The notes: generated from the letters alone by a model not told the origin. Numbered from the stretch's first letter, positions 17,617 through 28,093 are shown. The stretch is 64,000 bases of DNA from Teredinibacter haidensis (GCF_014211975.1 NZ_CP060084.1:3359001-3423000), one strand, 5' to 3'. Translations and numbers: made by a program.

Positions 17617-18437
17617 ATGTAAAACCAACTAAAAGAGATAAGCCATAGACCAAAGCCGTTCGAATTTCATACCGCTGATTCCCTATTGTCCGACCCATAT
17701 ACATTGAAGAAAATTCTGGCTTATAATCTAAACGAAGACCTAGATATGGCTTCGAGAAATAATATCTATTCAAAGCTCCATTGAATGAATTGTTTCCCAT
17801 TTTTCTGTTGATAGACAAACCAAAATTTGTGGTTTTGGCTACTATCCAGGCCTCTACATATTCGGTTTGGCAAGTACCTGCGCGGGAGTAAGGGGAGTAG
17901 ATTTTTCAAACGGCTCTATTGAATACGCTAAAGCATACGCAAAAAAAGAGGGCCGAAGTATTGATTACATTCTTCAAAATTATCTGGATTACGCGTCTGA
18001 AGAGCAATACGACATCATTGCCATGATTATGTGTGACTTCTGCACTCTAAGCCCAACACAAAGAAAGGCAGTGTTCGAAAACTTTCATCGCCTACTTAAA
18101 AACAACGGGTGCTTATTATTAGATGCCTACTGATTAAGAGGTTTTGAATAAAGAGCGGAGACATCACTGTATGAACACATACAATTTTCTGGGTTCTGGC
18201 CAGGCAACGACTATTACGTTCGAATATGAGTGATAAAAAGTTATTCTGGATAAATATACCATTGCCTAAGAAAGCACTTCGAACGATGTTTATAACTGGC
18301 TACAGTATTTCGGTGGAGATACACTCAAGAAGGAACTAAAAGAGGCCGGCTTTAAAATTCAAGCGCTTTATGGCGATGTTGCCGGATCTAGCTATTCCGA
18401 AAATAGTACCGAATTCGCGATTATTGCAGACAAATAG
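17617..18437 (+). pseudogene. Class I SAM methyltransferase pseudogene (copy A)
   Basis: The frame starts ATG TAA, so translation would end at once. Beyond it, the methyltransferase is readable in pieces: FEFHTADSL, LAYNLNEDLDMASRN, then in other frames GVDFSNGSIEYAKAYAKKEG, YDIIAMIMCDFCTLSPTQRK and finally DVAGSSYSENSTEFAIIADK to the stop at 18435. Several stops and frameshifts separate these pieces. It is the counterpart of 23453-24287. The family is a widespread small-molecule methyltransferase with an N-terminal helical part and the glycine-rich SAM motif, which is ruined here. Confidence 0.85.
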
Positions 18438-18890
18438 ACAAAGGTAAGCCATAGCAATACCATAAAAAATAGACGATAGAAAGAAACGAGCTATGAGGCA
18501 GGACCTCGATCATTAGAGAAGCCTGCTTTCGCTCCACCCCGGGATCGACTTATTCAATGCTGTTCGATAGCGTAAAACTTACCAAGGGAACCCCTGATTA
18601 AACATTCACGATGTCAGTTTATACATCACCGCGAACCTGGCAATATTTACATGGCTCAGAATTACGAGCGAAACATTGCACATGCCCCATACTAATCAAT
18701 ATTGGGTATATGGAAGGTACTTAGTCCATATTCTCAAGCCCTGCTTTGAGCTCCCTGTGGCACACAGGCCTCTACCAACCTGTTGTTAGCTCATGGTTCG
18801 GCCGCTGTTCTTTGATGCTCTATTTCTCTATGACAATCAGATGCGAATGGCGAGCGTATCGTTAGTCACAGAGCATCGCACCCTTTCAAA
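18438..18890. other. Intergenic part of duplicated segment, copy A
   Basis: No gene. It matches 24288-24874 in patches (for example ACCAAGGGAACCCCTGAT against ACCAAGGAAACCTCTGAT, and CACTATTGGGTATAT-like words), in the same order. Confidence 0.55.
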
Positions 18891-19803
18891 ATGACTCGAT
18901 TTACTCAAAACACAAACAGCAATAACGTTTTCTTGAAAGCGGCAATAGCTTTAATCGTAAGCTTGTATGTGGCTCCGTCTTTTGCTGCCAACGAAAAACT
19001 GCATATCAAACACCTTTATAAGGTTGCCACCGAAAAAATATACGCTAAATAAACAAGATGCTTAGTAGAACTACTCGATCTAACAATGAATAATTCTGGT
19101 TTAGATTATTCCCTGGAAAAAGTTCAATTAGATACCGTAACGGCGAATAGAAACACCCGCAATCTTGTATCGGGACTGTATGACGTTAATTGGATGCATA
19201 CCAGTAAAGAACGTGAGCAAGTATTGCTCCCTATACGCATCTCCCTGTTTAAACAGCTTACTGGCTGGCGATTGATGATGCTAAGCAAAGGTAGTCAGCA
19301 GACGTTTGATTCGCTTACAAACGTGGCCGACATCAAACAGCTGGTTGGACGGCAGGGCACGACTGGCCCGACAACGAGATCCTGATATATCAGAGATTCC
19401 GCTTAATAAGCTCTACAAACCGAAGCAGCCTTACCCGCATGCTAGCGGGAATATGAGTGGACTATTTCCCTCGGACAGTAATGGAAATCTGGGACGAGTT
19501 GGAAGTCTACAAAAAAGAACCACTTGAAGTAGAATCCCGATTTGCATTGGTCTAGCCAACAGCACACTATTTTTCGTAGAACGCCATAATTTGAAATTGG
19601 CGGGCGCTTTAAGCAAGGGGCTAAACAGGGCCATTGAGGATGGTTCATTTAACGCCGTGTTTATCTCCCATTAAGGGGAAGATATTGCACAATCAAACCA
19701 GAAATTCCGAAAAATGTTTTACCTCGACGACGCCAACCTTTCACCGGAAACACCATCAAGTAGGCCGGAACTATGCTATTCCGTTGATACTGAAAAAATT
19801 TAG
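18891..19803 (+). pseudogene. Periplasmic substrate-binding-like protein pseudogene (copy A)
   Basis: It starts with an ATG and a good signal peptide (about 30 residues, ending SFAANE), matching the intact copy at 24875-25825. A TAA interrupts it at about residue 54. The frame then resumes as SGLDYSLEKVQLDTVTANRN and NWMHTSKEREQVLLPIRISL, after which a frameshift near 19370 and further stops scatter the rest across frames. Similarity to copy B ends near 19803. A pseudogene beyond doubt; the parent family is only roughly known (extracellular solute-binding-like fold). Confidence 0.85.
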
Positions 19804-19839
19804 CACTCACACGCTGACCTTTTGCTTTGCTTTAAATTC

Positions 19840-20682
19840 CTACGGAGGAATGCCCGATATACTCTTAAATATCTTTATAAAATTACTGCTATCAGAATAA
19901 CCAAGATCGGCACTGATTTCGTCAATACTGATCTTTCCTTGCTCCATGGATTTCTTAGCATCCTCTACCTTCAATTGCAGAATATATTGTTTTGGCGTAA
20001 AGCCCGTTGCCTCTTTAAAACGGCGTAGCAACGTGCGTTCGCTCGTATGGCAGTGCCCTGAAATGTCCAATACGCTTACATTTAAACGTAAACGAGAAGC
20101 GCAATACTGCTGCGCTTTGACTATCAATTTGTCGCCATGAGAAAAATCCGGATAAAACCGATTATAATAAGCCTGAAGTCTGCCATTAAGATCAAGAAGA
20201 CAGAAGTCAGACACTTTTTTTGCCAAGGTATAGCCTGAAAATCTTGCTATAAGATGCAAAATTAAATATTGAAAAGCGTAAAGACCAGCGGCAGTGACGA
20301 TATCGCCTTGGTCAACAACGACCTCCCTTCCATCGACAGACTTTATATTCGGAAAGTTATCGGACAAACGCTGACATAACCTCCAGTGAGTTCTCACTTG
20401 CTTACCATCCAATAGCCCAGAATTCGAAAGCCAAAACACGCCAGCGCAAGCTGCAACAATAACTGCTCTAGATTTATACCACAGCCTTAACAAAGCTAAT
20501 GTATCCGGGTGTGAAAATGAGGGGAGATCTTCGGATAAGCATGGAGGAATAAATATAACTCTCCGCTCCCATTTAGTTTTTGGTACTGCGGATGTTAAAG
20601 GGTTAACAACAAATAGTGATTCACCAGCTTGATGGTTCGCAATTGTAAAGAGGTCTTGAACCCCAGTGATCGCGGACGGCAT
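19840..20682 (-). CDS. GlxA-like AraC-family regulator with DJ-1/PfpI domain (possibly damaged at both ends)
   Basis: A 280-residue protein with an N-terminal DJ-1/PfpI-like domain (FTIANHQAGESLFVVNPL, AACAGVFWLSNSGLLDGKQV, RTHWRLCQRL) and a C-terminal AraC helix-turn-helix pair (about 190-280, SERTLLRRFKEATGFTPKQY and GYSDSSNFIKIFKSISG). Relatives begin about 15 residues earlier. The frame does continue upstream as KKEISLYILKYSEA, but the expected start codon is ATA at 20725-20727. At the end, an in-frame TAG follows GIPP and the frame continues as EFKAKQKVSV to a second stop, so a C-terminal tail may have been lost. Use of the internal ATG is possible. It is divergent from the broken isochorismatase gene, its usual partner type. 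Confidence 0.7.
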   Translation of the reverse strand: MPSAITGVQDLFTIANHQAGESLFVVNPLTSAVPKTKWERRVIFIPPCLSEDLPSFSHPDTLALLRLWYKSRAVIVAACAGVFWLSNSGLLDGKQVRTHWRLCQRLSDNFPNIKSVDGREVVVDQGDIVTAAGLYAFQYLILHLIARFSGYTLAKKVSDFCLLDLNGRLQAYYNRFYPDFSHGDKLIVKAQQYCASRLRLNVSVLDISGHCHTSERTLLRRFKEATGFTPKQYILQLKVEDAKKSMEQGKISIDEISADLGYSDSSNFIKIFKSISGIPP

Positions 20683-20823
20683 CGCTTCAGAGTATTTAAG
20701 TATGTAGAGAGAAATTTCTTTTTTTATGACGGCGATATATAACCATAATTCGTCATTTTACGCCATATCTATTTTCAGCTGGCTTTCTTATCATTCTCAC
20801 ATCAACACAACGCAGAGGTGGTA

Positions 20824-21361
20824 ATGAAAAATACTGCATTAATTGTAATTGATATTCAAAATGACTATTTTCCTGGAGGAGCGCTTACCCTAGACGGTGT
20901 ATCTGCCGCCGCAGAAAAAGCAAGCCAATTGATTCGGATGTTTAGATCGCACAAGCTACCTGTAATTCATATTCAGCATGAAAACACCAAACCGGAAATG
21001 GAGTTTATGCTGCCAGGTAGCTTTGGCCAGGGAAATCAGAAGGCAGCTATACCAAAAATTATCCAAGCGTATTTTGGAAAACGAAATTAGAAGCTTACTT
21101 AAATGATCTCAATATCGAGCATATCGTTATTGCTGGCATGATGACTCACATGTGTGTGAGTTCTACAACGAGAGCTGCAATGGAACGAGGGTTTTTAACG
21201 ACCTTAATCAAAGATGCCTGCGCTACTCGCGCGATTGAATTTGATGGTGTCGTGATATCAGGAGAAACTGTACATAGAAAAGCTTTGGCGGAATTAACTC
21301 TAATTTCTAAAATAACTTCTCTTAGTAATTTTTCACAAGAATATTTTGGAGTTAATGTTTA
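20824..21361 (+). pseudogene. Isochorismatase-family cysteine hydrolase, frameshifted
   Basis: The ATG at 20824 follows an AGAGG site. The first frame gives ALIVIDIQNDYFPGGALTLD (catalytic Asp region) and runs to a TAG at 21088. The remaining part is in another frame: FWKTKLEAYLNDLNIEHIVI, then AGMMTHMCVSSTTRAAMERG (catalytic Cys region), ending at 21361. The frames cross near 21070. Around the junction about 15-20 residues expected in the family, including the lysine region, appear to be missing. So a deletion plus frameshift has inactivated it. It is divergent from the GlxA-like regulator, an arrangement common for this family. Confidence 0.8.
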
Positions 21362-22087
21362 GACTATTCAAGATAGTTTTTGGGGTTTTCGGCTGCACTA
21401 GAGAAACTTCCGCTTCAACTCGGAAGTTCGAACGTCCTCGTAACGCAGTGGTAACATGCGTTTTCTGACTAGAAAATATTTTATGCAAGATAGCGAATCC
21501 ACCGAAAAACAGGGGAAACAAAATATTTTTCGGTGGCAGCCATTCATAGAAACGAAAAGCTGAAGACCACAAAATAAAAGGCAGAATATAATTGTCCGCT
21601 ATAGCGCCATTACTAAATGGCCGCTAAAACTGCGGGCCAAAATTACACTTTCACATTGCAAATCAATTAGGTGGAAATACCGATTATTCTCTGGCCCGCC
21701 TATACAGGCCTTATATTTTAACCCTTTGCATTTGTTTTCTACCAAGTATTTTTTATGGACTTGTATTCGGGCAACCTTTTTAGCTTGACGTCACTCTAGT
21801 GACTTAAACTTCGGCTACAAGGTTCCCGTACGTAACGCCGCTCTCCACATCTGAAGACACCGGCACACTTGACCAATCATGCGCTCTCGATCAAGGCCGA
21901 CTTCTCATTTCACAAAGTCGGCCCCTTGATCATTACTGGTATGGATTCTATTACCATTTTTTAGTAGGATTCCGTAACATTTTTTAAAACATCCAGCAAC
22001 GAAGAAAACATAAAAATGCAAACACTATCAAACTAGAAAAAACCTGCTTTAACTTTCCCTCCATTGTTCGCCCCGATTAAGAATCAA
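21362..22087. other. Intergenic region, no gene recognised
   Basis: About 725 bases between the broken isochorismatase gene and the intact lipoprotein. A stretch near 21430-21510 has a faint tRNA-like look but fails on pairing (see rejected items). A short palindrome, GGCCGACTTCTC...AAGTCGGCC, lies around 21895-21922 and could act as a terminator for the plus strand. Confidence 0.45.
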
Positions 22088-22594
22088 TCAATAAACCAGT
22101 TTCACTTTATATCGCGTAATTTCAGCACTACCTGCATATGACTCAACGAGTTTGTTATCTAAATACAACCCGACCTTACAGCCAACCACCTCTGAGCCAC
22201 CGGCACGGGAAAATTCAAATTTCGTAACCAAATCTGCGCCAGCTGGCGGCGTAAGATCAAATTGGACACCGCACGTACCAGAGAATCCACCCCCTCCCTG
22301 CATCAAATTCAGAATGTAAGTTAATTCTTGCTGGGCAGGAATGCTAAAAGAAAATGAGGGCTTGTCATTCTTAATCAACTGTTGACCACCCCAACTTTCG
22401 TCACCATTACGCAAAGTAAAATAAACATTTTCGATATTCGTTAGCTTACGTTCAGGTGCAAAGTTAGTAACTTCAACAATTAGATTTGCCGTTGGCCCAG
22501 AGACCGGTGCCGTTATCGTTGTAGCACAACCCGATACGACTATAGCTATTACGGCTACTGAAAGAACTACCATTAACTTCATTTTTTTCTCCAA
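22088..22594 (-). CDS. Lipoprotein of unknown function (copy B, intact)
   Basis: A 168-residue lipoprotein with lipobox VSGC (cysteine 23) and residue +2 not Asp, hence probably outer membrane. The mature part is a small beta-rich domain with LIVEVTNFAPERKLTNIENV, TLRNGDESWGGQQL and two cysteines (CGVQFDLTPP, GCKVGLYLDN) that could form a disulphide. No family is recognised. It is the only intact version; the copy at 16553-16745 is truncated and mutated. The ATG at 22594 is supported by the charged MEKKMK start; the internal ATG at 22582 is possible. Confidence 0.7.
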   Translation of the reverse strand: MEKKMKLMVVLSVAVIAIVVSGCATTITAPVSGPTANLIVEVTNFAPERKLTNIENVYFTLRNGDESWGGQQLIKNDKPSFSFSIPAQQELTYILNLMQGGGGFSGTCGVQFDLTPPAGADLVTKFEFSRAGGSEVVGCKVGLYLDNKLVESYAGSAEITRYKVKLVY

Positions 22595-23452
22595 TTATGG
22601 GTATTCAAGAAATTGCTATATTCCGCCATAGGAACCAAAATATAATTAACATACATCAGAGTTATACGACACAAGAACGAGCAAGAATCCGCAGGGACTA
22701 TTTACGGTGTTCATCCATGCTCGTTTCTACATCTCCGTATTTCGCGATTTTCTCATAAGACGTATTCTTTATCGCAAGCCGTCAAAGACACGGACTATAT
22801 ATGCATCAAAATTGTTTTCTAACATATTCCCTTTTGTACCGTTTTTTTCAAGATAAATCAAATTAAACTAATTTAATCGGGGACTCTTTCCATATTATTA
22901 AGATTAACCATAGGTTTTAACTTAGTGTTTCTGTATGGAACATTAACAAACAATTCTTCCCGAAAACATGAAAATTTCATCCTGGCCGGCCGCATGGCAG
23001 TGACTATAAGTCTTTTCCCGCCTTTCGTTAACGGCAATCTTAAACTCAACAATCAGTGCCTGTGTACATATTAAGCCATGTAACCCAATATCCAGTTCGC
23101 AACTGGTGTACATTTATTATCCGGCGTATTCGTTCGGGCCGAGGTCACCTTACTGCCAGGCTAGTTTCCTGCAGTTTAGCCCATTTTGTATGTTTCTTTT
23201 ACTGCAAGTGCTCGCCGGTTATACCAAGTTTTATCGTGGCTTATGCCGTTGAATTATTCTGGCGCGAACGCAATGATTGAAAGCCAATATTTTTATCCTT
23301 CTGGTGGTTAAGCCGATACTCTTGTTGCCAAACCCAAAATGATGAGTTTTACAAATTTAGTGATGTCGCCACTGGCAATTGGAATCAGATGTATTATGAT
23401 CTGACAGTCTAGCCCCCTTAAATAGAGACCAAAATATTTTCGGTGGGAAATA
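22595..23452. other. Non-coding part of duplicated segment, copy B
   Basis: It mirrors 16746-17616 in order. A 74-codon open frame at 23056-23280 shows no family resemblance and the corresponding stretch in copy A is closed, so it is unlikely to be a gene. Confidence 0.55.
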
Positions 23453-24287
23453 ACGTACGAACAACTAGAAGAGGTAAACCATAAACCAAAGGTCTTTGAA
23501 TTTTATACCGCTGATTCTCTGTGGTCCGACCCTCATACATCGAACCAAATGCTAGCTTATCATTTAAACGAAGATCTTGACTTGCGTCGAGAAACAAAAT
23601 ATTTATTCAAAATTCATTGAATGGATTATTTCCCACTTTTCTGTTAGCAAACAAACTATAATTTTCGATTTCGGATGCAGACCGGACCGCTACACAGCAG
23701 GCTTGGCGCGTACCGGCGCGCAAGTAACGGGAGTAGATTTTTAAAACAGCGCCATTGAATACGCGGAAGCATACGCAAAACAAGAAGGCCTAAGCATAGA
23801 CTATATTCTTCAAGATTATCTTGGGTACGATTCGGAAGAACAATACGACATCGTTACAATGATTATGTGTGACTTCTGTGCTCTAATCCCAACCCAGAGA
23901 AAGGGAATGCTCGAGAAATTTCATCACCGGCTTAAAGACGGAGGGAGATTACTATCATACGCCTATTCACTAAAAGGCTTTGAGGAAGGAATGGAAGCAT
24001 CACTGAATGAACACATGCAATTGTATGGGTTCTTGTCAAGTAGCAATTACTGCGGCTTTATCAATACGTTCAAATATGAGGGCGAAAAAGTAATTCTGGA
24101 TAAATATACTATTATCGAAGAAACCACTTCAAAAGTTATTTATAACTGGCTGCAGTATTTCAATAAAGATGCACTCACGAACGAACTGAAAGAGACCGGC
24201 TTTAAAATTCACGCTATTTATGGCGATGTCGCCGGATCTAACTATTCAGAAAATAAAACCGAATTTGCAGTTATCACAGACAAATAG
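23453..24287 (+). pseudogene. Class I SAM methyltransferase pseudogene (copy B)
   Basis: Less decayed than copy A but still broken. The expected ATG is ACG (23453). The first frame reads TYEQLEEVNHKPKVFEFYTA and AYHLNEDLDL, then loses a base near 23581. The SAM motif region reads IFDFGCRPDRYTAG in another frame, followed by QVTGVDF and a TAA where TCA would be expected. The last part is open from MIMCDFCALIPTQRKGMLEK at 23859 to the stop at 24287. At least three independent lesions are visible. The open 3' portion could still look like a 142-residue gene to automatic annotation. Confidence 0.85.
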
Positions 24288-24874
24288 AGAGCGGTATATA
24301 AACGACGCTAAAGTCAAACTAATACTGTAAAAAAGGCAACCACGAAATCCGCGCCAATATTACAGTACAGCCCTGTTTTAGCTCCTGTCCCCGCGCTCAA
24401 GCTCTTCGACTCTACTCAATAGAGTAAAAATTTACCAAGGAAACCTCTGATAAACATTCACGGTGTCAATTTACGCATTACCGTAATCCCCTTCAAACAG
24501 CGCACCCCTAGCAGCGATAGAACTTTGCATTTCTCTTATAGTAATCACCTGCTCGGGTGTCCACCGACTGGCGCTTTTCTTTACTCTAGCGGCCCTAAGC
24601 TATACACAAATAGCATTAACTTGGCCACATTACATTGCACTCAAATTGCGAGCGAACCTATCCACCTGCCCTGCACTAAGCACTATTGGGTATATTGATT
24701 CCACATTCCCAAACCATGCTTTAAACTCCCAGTGGCACGCGAGCCTGTACCGGCCTATTCTTAAATAGAAATTTGGCCCTGGCTCTACGGCCTTCTCTTT
24801 CCAGCTTGCAGTCGGGCGCTCACGGCCAGCGCATTGTTAGCAAAGAAGCAGGGGGTTATACACACCCGTGCAAC
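24288..24874. other. Intergenic part of duplicated segment, copy B
   Basis: No gene. Patches match 18438-18890. It is longer than copy A here and contains extra sequence around 24490-24600 that copy A lacks. Confidence 0.5.
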
Positions 24875-25825
24875 ATGACAGGATTTACTCGAAATACAGT
24901 GCCGAACAGCGTCTACCTAACGGCGGCAATAGCCTTGATTGCTGCATGGTGCGTGCCTACGTCTTATGCTTACAGTGAAACACTGCATATCAAGCACCCA
25001 TATAACATTGCCAGCGATGAAATATATGCCGAAAAAACAAGGTACTTGGTAGAACTACTCGATCTAACGATGAGAAAATCTGGCTTGGATTATTCCCTAG
25101 AAAAAGTTCAATTAGATACCGTAACGGCGAATCGTAACACCCGTAACCTTCTTTCAGGACTGTATGACGTTAATTGGATGCACACCAATAAATATCGCGA
25201 GCAGATATTGCTCCCTATACGCATTCCCCTATTTAGAGGGCTGACTGGCTGGCGATTGATGATGCTACGCAAAGGTGGTCAGCAGGCGTTTGATTCAGTT
25301 AAAAGCCTGGCGGACATCAAACAGCTGGTTGCTGGCCAGGGCCACGATTGGCCGGATACAGCAATTTTGAAGTATCACAACTTCCGTTTAATAACCTCTA
25401 CAAGCAGAAACAGTCTTACCCACATGCTAGAGGGAAAACGAGTGGACTATTTTCCTCGGGCGGTAATGGAAATTTGGGACGAATTGGAAGTTTATAAAGA
25501 TGAACCGATTGAAATAGAATCCCGCTTTGCAATCGTTTACCCAACAGCTAATTATTTTTTTGTAAAACACAATAATTTTACATTGGGCGCAGCTTTAAGT
25601 AAGGGGCTAAACAAGTCCATTGCGGATGGCTCGTTTAACGCGCTATTTATGTCCCATTACGGAGAAGATATTGCACGATCAAACCTGCAATCCCGAACGA
25701 TATTCTATCTCGACAACCCCAACCTTTCTCCGGAAACACCATTAAGCAGGCAGGAGCTTTGGTATTCAATTGATGCCGAAAAAAATAGCCCCATATTGAA
25801 AACGACGAATACTGTTACCCCCTAA
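24875..25825 (+). CDS. Periplasmic substrate-binding-like protein (copy B, intact)
   Basis: The ATG at 24875 is preferred over the longer frame from 24773 because it gives a normal signal peptide (TAAIALIAAWCVPTSYA). The mature part of about 285 residues has the look of a type 2 periplasmic-binding fold: LHIKHPYNIASDEIYAEKTR, LDYSLEKVQLDTVTANRNTR, GWRLMMLRKG, LADIKQLVAGQGHDWPDTAI, YFPRAVMEIWDELEVY and ANYFFVKHNN. No transporter permease or histidine kinase is next to it, so it may be an orphan binding protein. The ligand is unknown. Copy A at 18891 is a pseudogene of the same protein, which suggests that only this copy is still selected. Confidence 0.7.
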   Translation: MTGFTRNTVPNSVYLTAAIALIAAWCVPTSYAYSETLHIKHPYNIASDEIYAEKTRYLVELLDLTMRKSGLDYSLEKVQLDTVTANRNTRNLLSGLYDVNWMHTNKYREQILLPIRIPLFRGLTGWRLMMLRKGGQQAFDSVKSLADIKQLVAGQGHDWPDTAILKYHNFRLITSTSRNSLTHMLEGKRVDYFPRAVMEIWDELEVYKDEPIEIESRFAIVYPTANYFFVKHNNFTLGAALSKGLNKSIADGSFNALFMSHYGEDIARSNLQSRTIFYLDNPNLSPETPLSRQELWYSIDAEKNSPILKTTNTVTP

Positions 25826-26058
25826 CAACACAAACGACCAATACTAAAGATCTATTCATTGGCCACGTTAAATTCTATGCATTTCTGCCGCTCCGCAATA
25901 TAAGAGCCCCCCTAAATTTTCCGGAATTTTTTTTGGGCAAGCCGACCTAGATATAGGCCTTTACCCGAAGAGTATCCCGCCTGAAACGTAATAGCCTCTT
26001 GCCCATATGACAGCTATAACGGCTAATGCGGGAAAATATCGTTGGAAACTTTAAGGGT

Positions 26059-26361
26059 TTAAAACAACTTACCACTTAGCGTTAGAAACGCTATTGTGAA
26101 GATCAAGGTTAACGACCAAAATAAACTTTGTTTTACCCAATACAACAACGATGAAGCTTCATTTTTAAACCAAGATTCGTAACACAACGGAAAAAAAGCA
26201 TAGCTAAAAGTAGCCGCTGAGCAATACAAACCAACCAGCTGCCAACTCTGTATAGAAATATTGCCAGAACCTCGCAGAGAAGTTAGGCAGGCGGCAAAAA
26301 TTACCGCAGACAATATTTCAATTATAATCAGTGAGGGCCTAATTCTCGCGATAATCTCCAT
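26059..26361 (-). CDS. Small integral membrane protein, unknown function
   Basis: A 100-residue protein with about three hydrophobic segments (about 10-28, 40-60, 75-97), separated by short charged loops (SWFKNEASS). No family is recognised. It begins 18 bases after nhaA on the same strand and is probably cotranscribed with it. Confidence 0.5.
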   Translation of the reverse strand: MEIIARIRPSLIIIEILSAVIFAACLTSLRGSGNISIQSWQLVGLYCSAATFSYAFFPLCYESWFKNEASSLLYWVKQSLFWSLTLIFTIAFLTLSGKLF

Positions 26362-26379
26362 AATTACTGCCTCAATTCT

Positions 26380-27597
26380 TCAACCCACCGAGGTTTTTGT
26401 TTTCGGCAGAACCGGCTTGCTAGAACTTAAACAAACTCGCAGTATTGCGTACCCTAAAAGACCGGAAGCCAAAGAGCCGAAAATAATACCGAGCCTTTCA
26501 TCAAACAACAAATTGACACCCGTTTCTTCGAATGCAAGAGAACCTACAAATAAGCTCATCGTGAACCCTATGCCACACAATGCTGAAGTACCATACAACG
26601 CAGGCCAACTCATTCCTGTAGGTAACTTAGTGATATTTAACTTCACACAGACCATACAAAAAACAAAAATACCTACCTGCTTACCAACAAATAGCCCCAG
26701 GGCTGTACCGATAGATACATTATGCGTTATTTGATCTAACGCTATACCCGCGAAGCTTATTCCTGCGTTTGCGAAGGCAAAAACAGGAAGTACAAAAAAC
26801 GCGACAACGGAATGTAGATCATGTTCCAAGGATTTAAGTGGCGAATGATCTGAATTTATTTTTGAGCGAAGCGGAATAAACATCGCCAAAATTACACCGG
26901 CCAACGTAGCATGAACCCCAGACTTGAGAGTGGCCACCCACATTATCATACCCACTAAAAGATATGGGCTATTTGAAACCACATTACGCTTATTTAGTAG
27001 AGCCAGAACAAAAATACAAATAAAAACAATAAATAACGCAGACATTGATATTTTCGACGTATAGAAAAGAGCGATAATGACAATTGCACCAATGTCATCA
27101 AATATAGCTAATGATGTTAGAAATATTTTTATCGAAGTGGGCACCCGAGAACCAAGTAATGTTAAAACCCCTAGAGCGAAGGCTATATCAGTTGCTGCCG
27201 GTATAGCCCAGCCTTTTACGGCAACAGGATCACTAACATTAAAGTAGAGATAAATGAGCGCCGGAATAAGCATACCCCCGATAGCACCCACCCCTGGCAA
27301 GATGATATTGCGCTTATCTGACAGCGTTCCTTCGAGCAGCTCACGCTTCAACTCCAGACCAACTAAAAAAAAGAATACAGCCATAAGGCCGTCGTTTATC
27401 CAGAGCAGCAAAGGTTTAGCAACCTCCAACGCACCTACCCGTATTTCAACTGGAGTTGAAAGCAACAATTCGTAGTATGGTGCAAAGGAGCTATTGGCCG
27501 CGATTATCGCCAAAAAAGCAGACAGAAAGAGAAGGATTCCCCCCGCAGATTTAAGGTTAAAGAAGTATACAAGACACGAGTTTAGCTGACTCTTCAT
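26380..27597 (-). CDS. nhaA: Na+/H+ antiporter NhaA
   Basis: A 405-residue, roughly twelve-segment membrane protein of the NhaA family, which exports sodium in exchange for protons for pH and salt tolerance. Key motifs are LWINDGLMAVFFFLVGLELK, AIPAATDIAFALGVL (with the functional Asp of TM IV) and LAIFDDIGAIVIIAL (paired Asp of TM V). The ATG at 27597 is preferred because GGGAG precedes it at a good distance; a GTG 18 bases upstream would overlap that site. The gene appears full-length and intact amid decayed neighbours. A marine setting makes the role natural. AT-rich codon use fits the surrounding segment. Confidence 0.93.
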   Translation of the reverse strand: MKSQLNSCLVYFFNLKSAGGILLFLSAFLAIIAANSSFAPYYELLLSTPVEIRVGALEVAKPLLLWINDGLMAVFFFLVGLELKRELLEGTLSDKRNIILPGVGAIGGMLIPALIYLYFNVSDPVAVKGWAIPAATDIAFALGVLTLLGSRVPTSIKIFLTSLAIFDDIGAIVIIALFYTSKISMSALFIVFICIFVLALLNKRNVVSNSPYLLVGMIMWVATLKSGVHATLAGVILAMFIPLRSKINSDHSPLKSLEHDLHSVVAFFVLPVFAFANAGISFAGIALDQITHNVSIGTALGLFVGKQVGIFVFCMVCVKLNITKLPTGMSWPALYGTSALCGIGFTMSLFVGSLAFEETGVNLLFDERLGIIFGSLASGLLGYAILRVCLSSSKPVLPKTKTSVG

Positions 27598-27615
27598 GAA
27601 TTTCGTGGCTCCCAC

Positions 27616-28093
27616 ATCCCAGCGTTAAAAAGTACGTTTGGCTCGACAGTTTCACCGGCTTGCGTATTAAAACCGCGCGCAATACACAGTGAATACACCC
27701 TACCACAAACAAATATTTAGAACCGTCAAACATTTCCCTCCCGCTTTAAAGCTTGTCCATTTTAGGAGTTTAAGATCAAACAACCCGAATAGCGCACCGG
27801 CTAATATTCATTATTTACCCAGAAATTTCTCCTCTTTCATAGTACCCAGCAGGCTGCGGGATAGCGAGATTGCAATAGTTGAGGGCTTGATGTGTTATCT
27901 AGCTATATCTACCTCCTCCTCGGTTAATGTCCAATCGTAACGAGAGCCCACGTCAGTAATAACACCTGCCTCCGTAAGAATGGGCACAGCAATCATAAGT
28001 GAAGCCTCAAAGGATTGTTGACTTACTATTGACACATACTAGCAGGTCACTAACAATTAATACGGTTCATTTGAAACCTGTATAATAAAAGTC
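27616..28093. other. Intergenic region with a decayed minus-strand reading frame
   Basis: On the minus strand, about 28018-27902 reads as protein-like sequence (FEASLMIAVPILTEAGVI, then TDVGSRYDWTLTEEEVDIA) and then hits a stop and a possible frameshift. The family is not recognised. TTGACA at 28029-28034 with TAACAA about 16 bases on could be a promoter reading into the IS630-type transposase. Confidence 0.35.

Noticed and set aside
17459..17818. 119-codon open frame on the minus strand
   Set aside because: Lies opposite the copy A methyltransferase pseudogene and is explained by it.
21430..21505. tRNA-like stretch (GCAGTGGTAACATGCG, TTTTCTGACTAGAAAA, GCGAATCCACC)
   Set aside because: The D-arm-like and anticodon-arm-like words are suggestive, but the T-stem and acceptor stem do not pair and the anticodon-loop purine is missing. 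At most a decayed relic.
23056..23280. Possible 74-residue protein in copy B
   Set aside because: The matching stretch in copy A is not open in this frame and the sequence has no family features.
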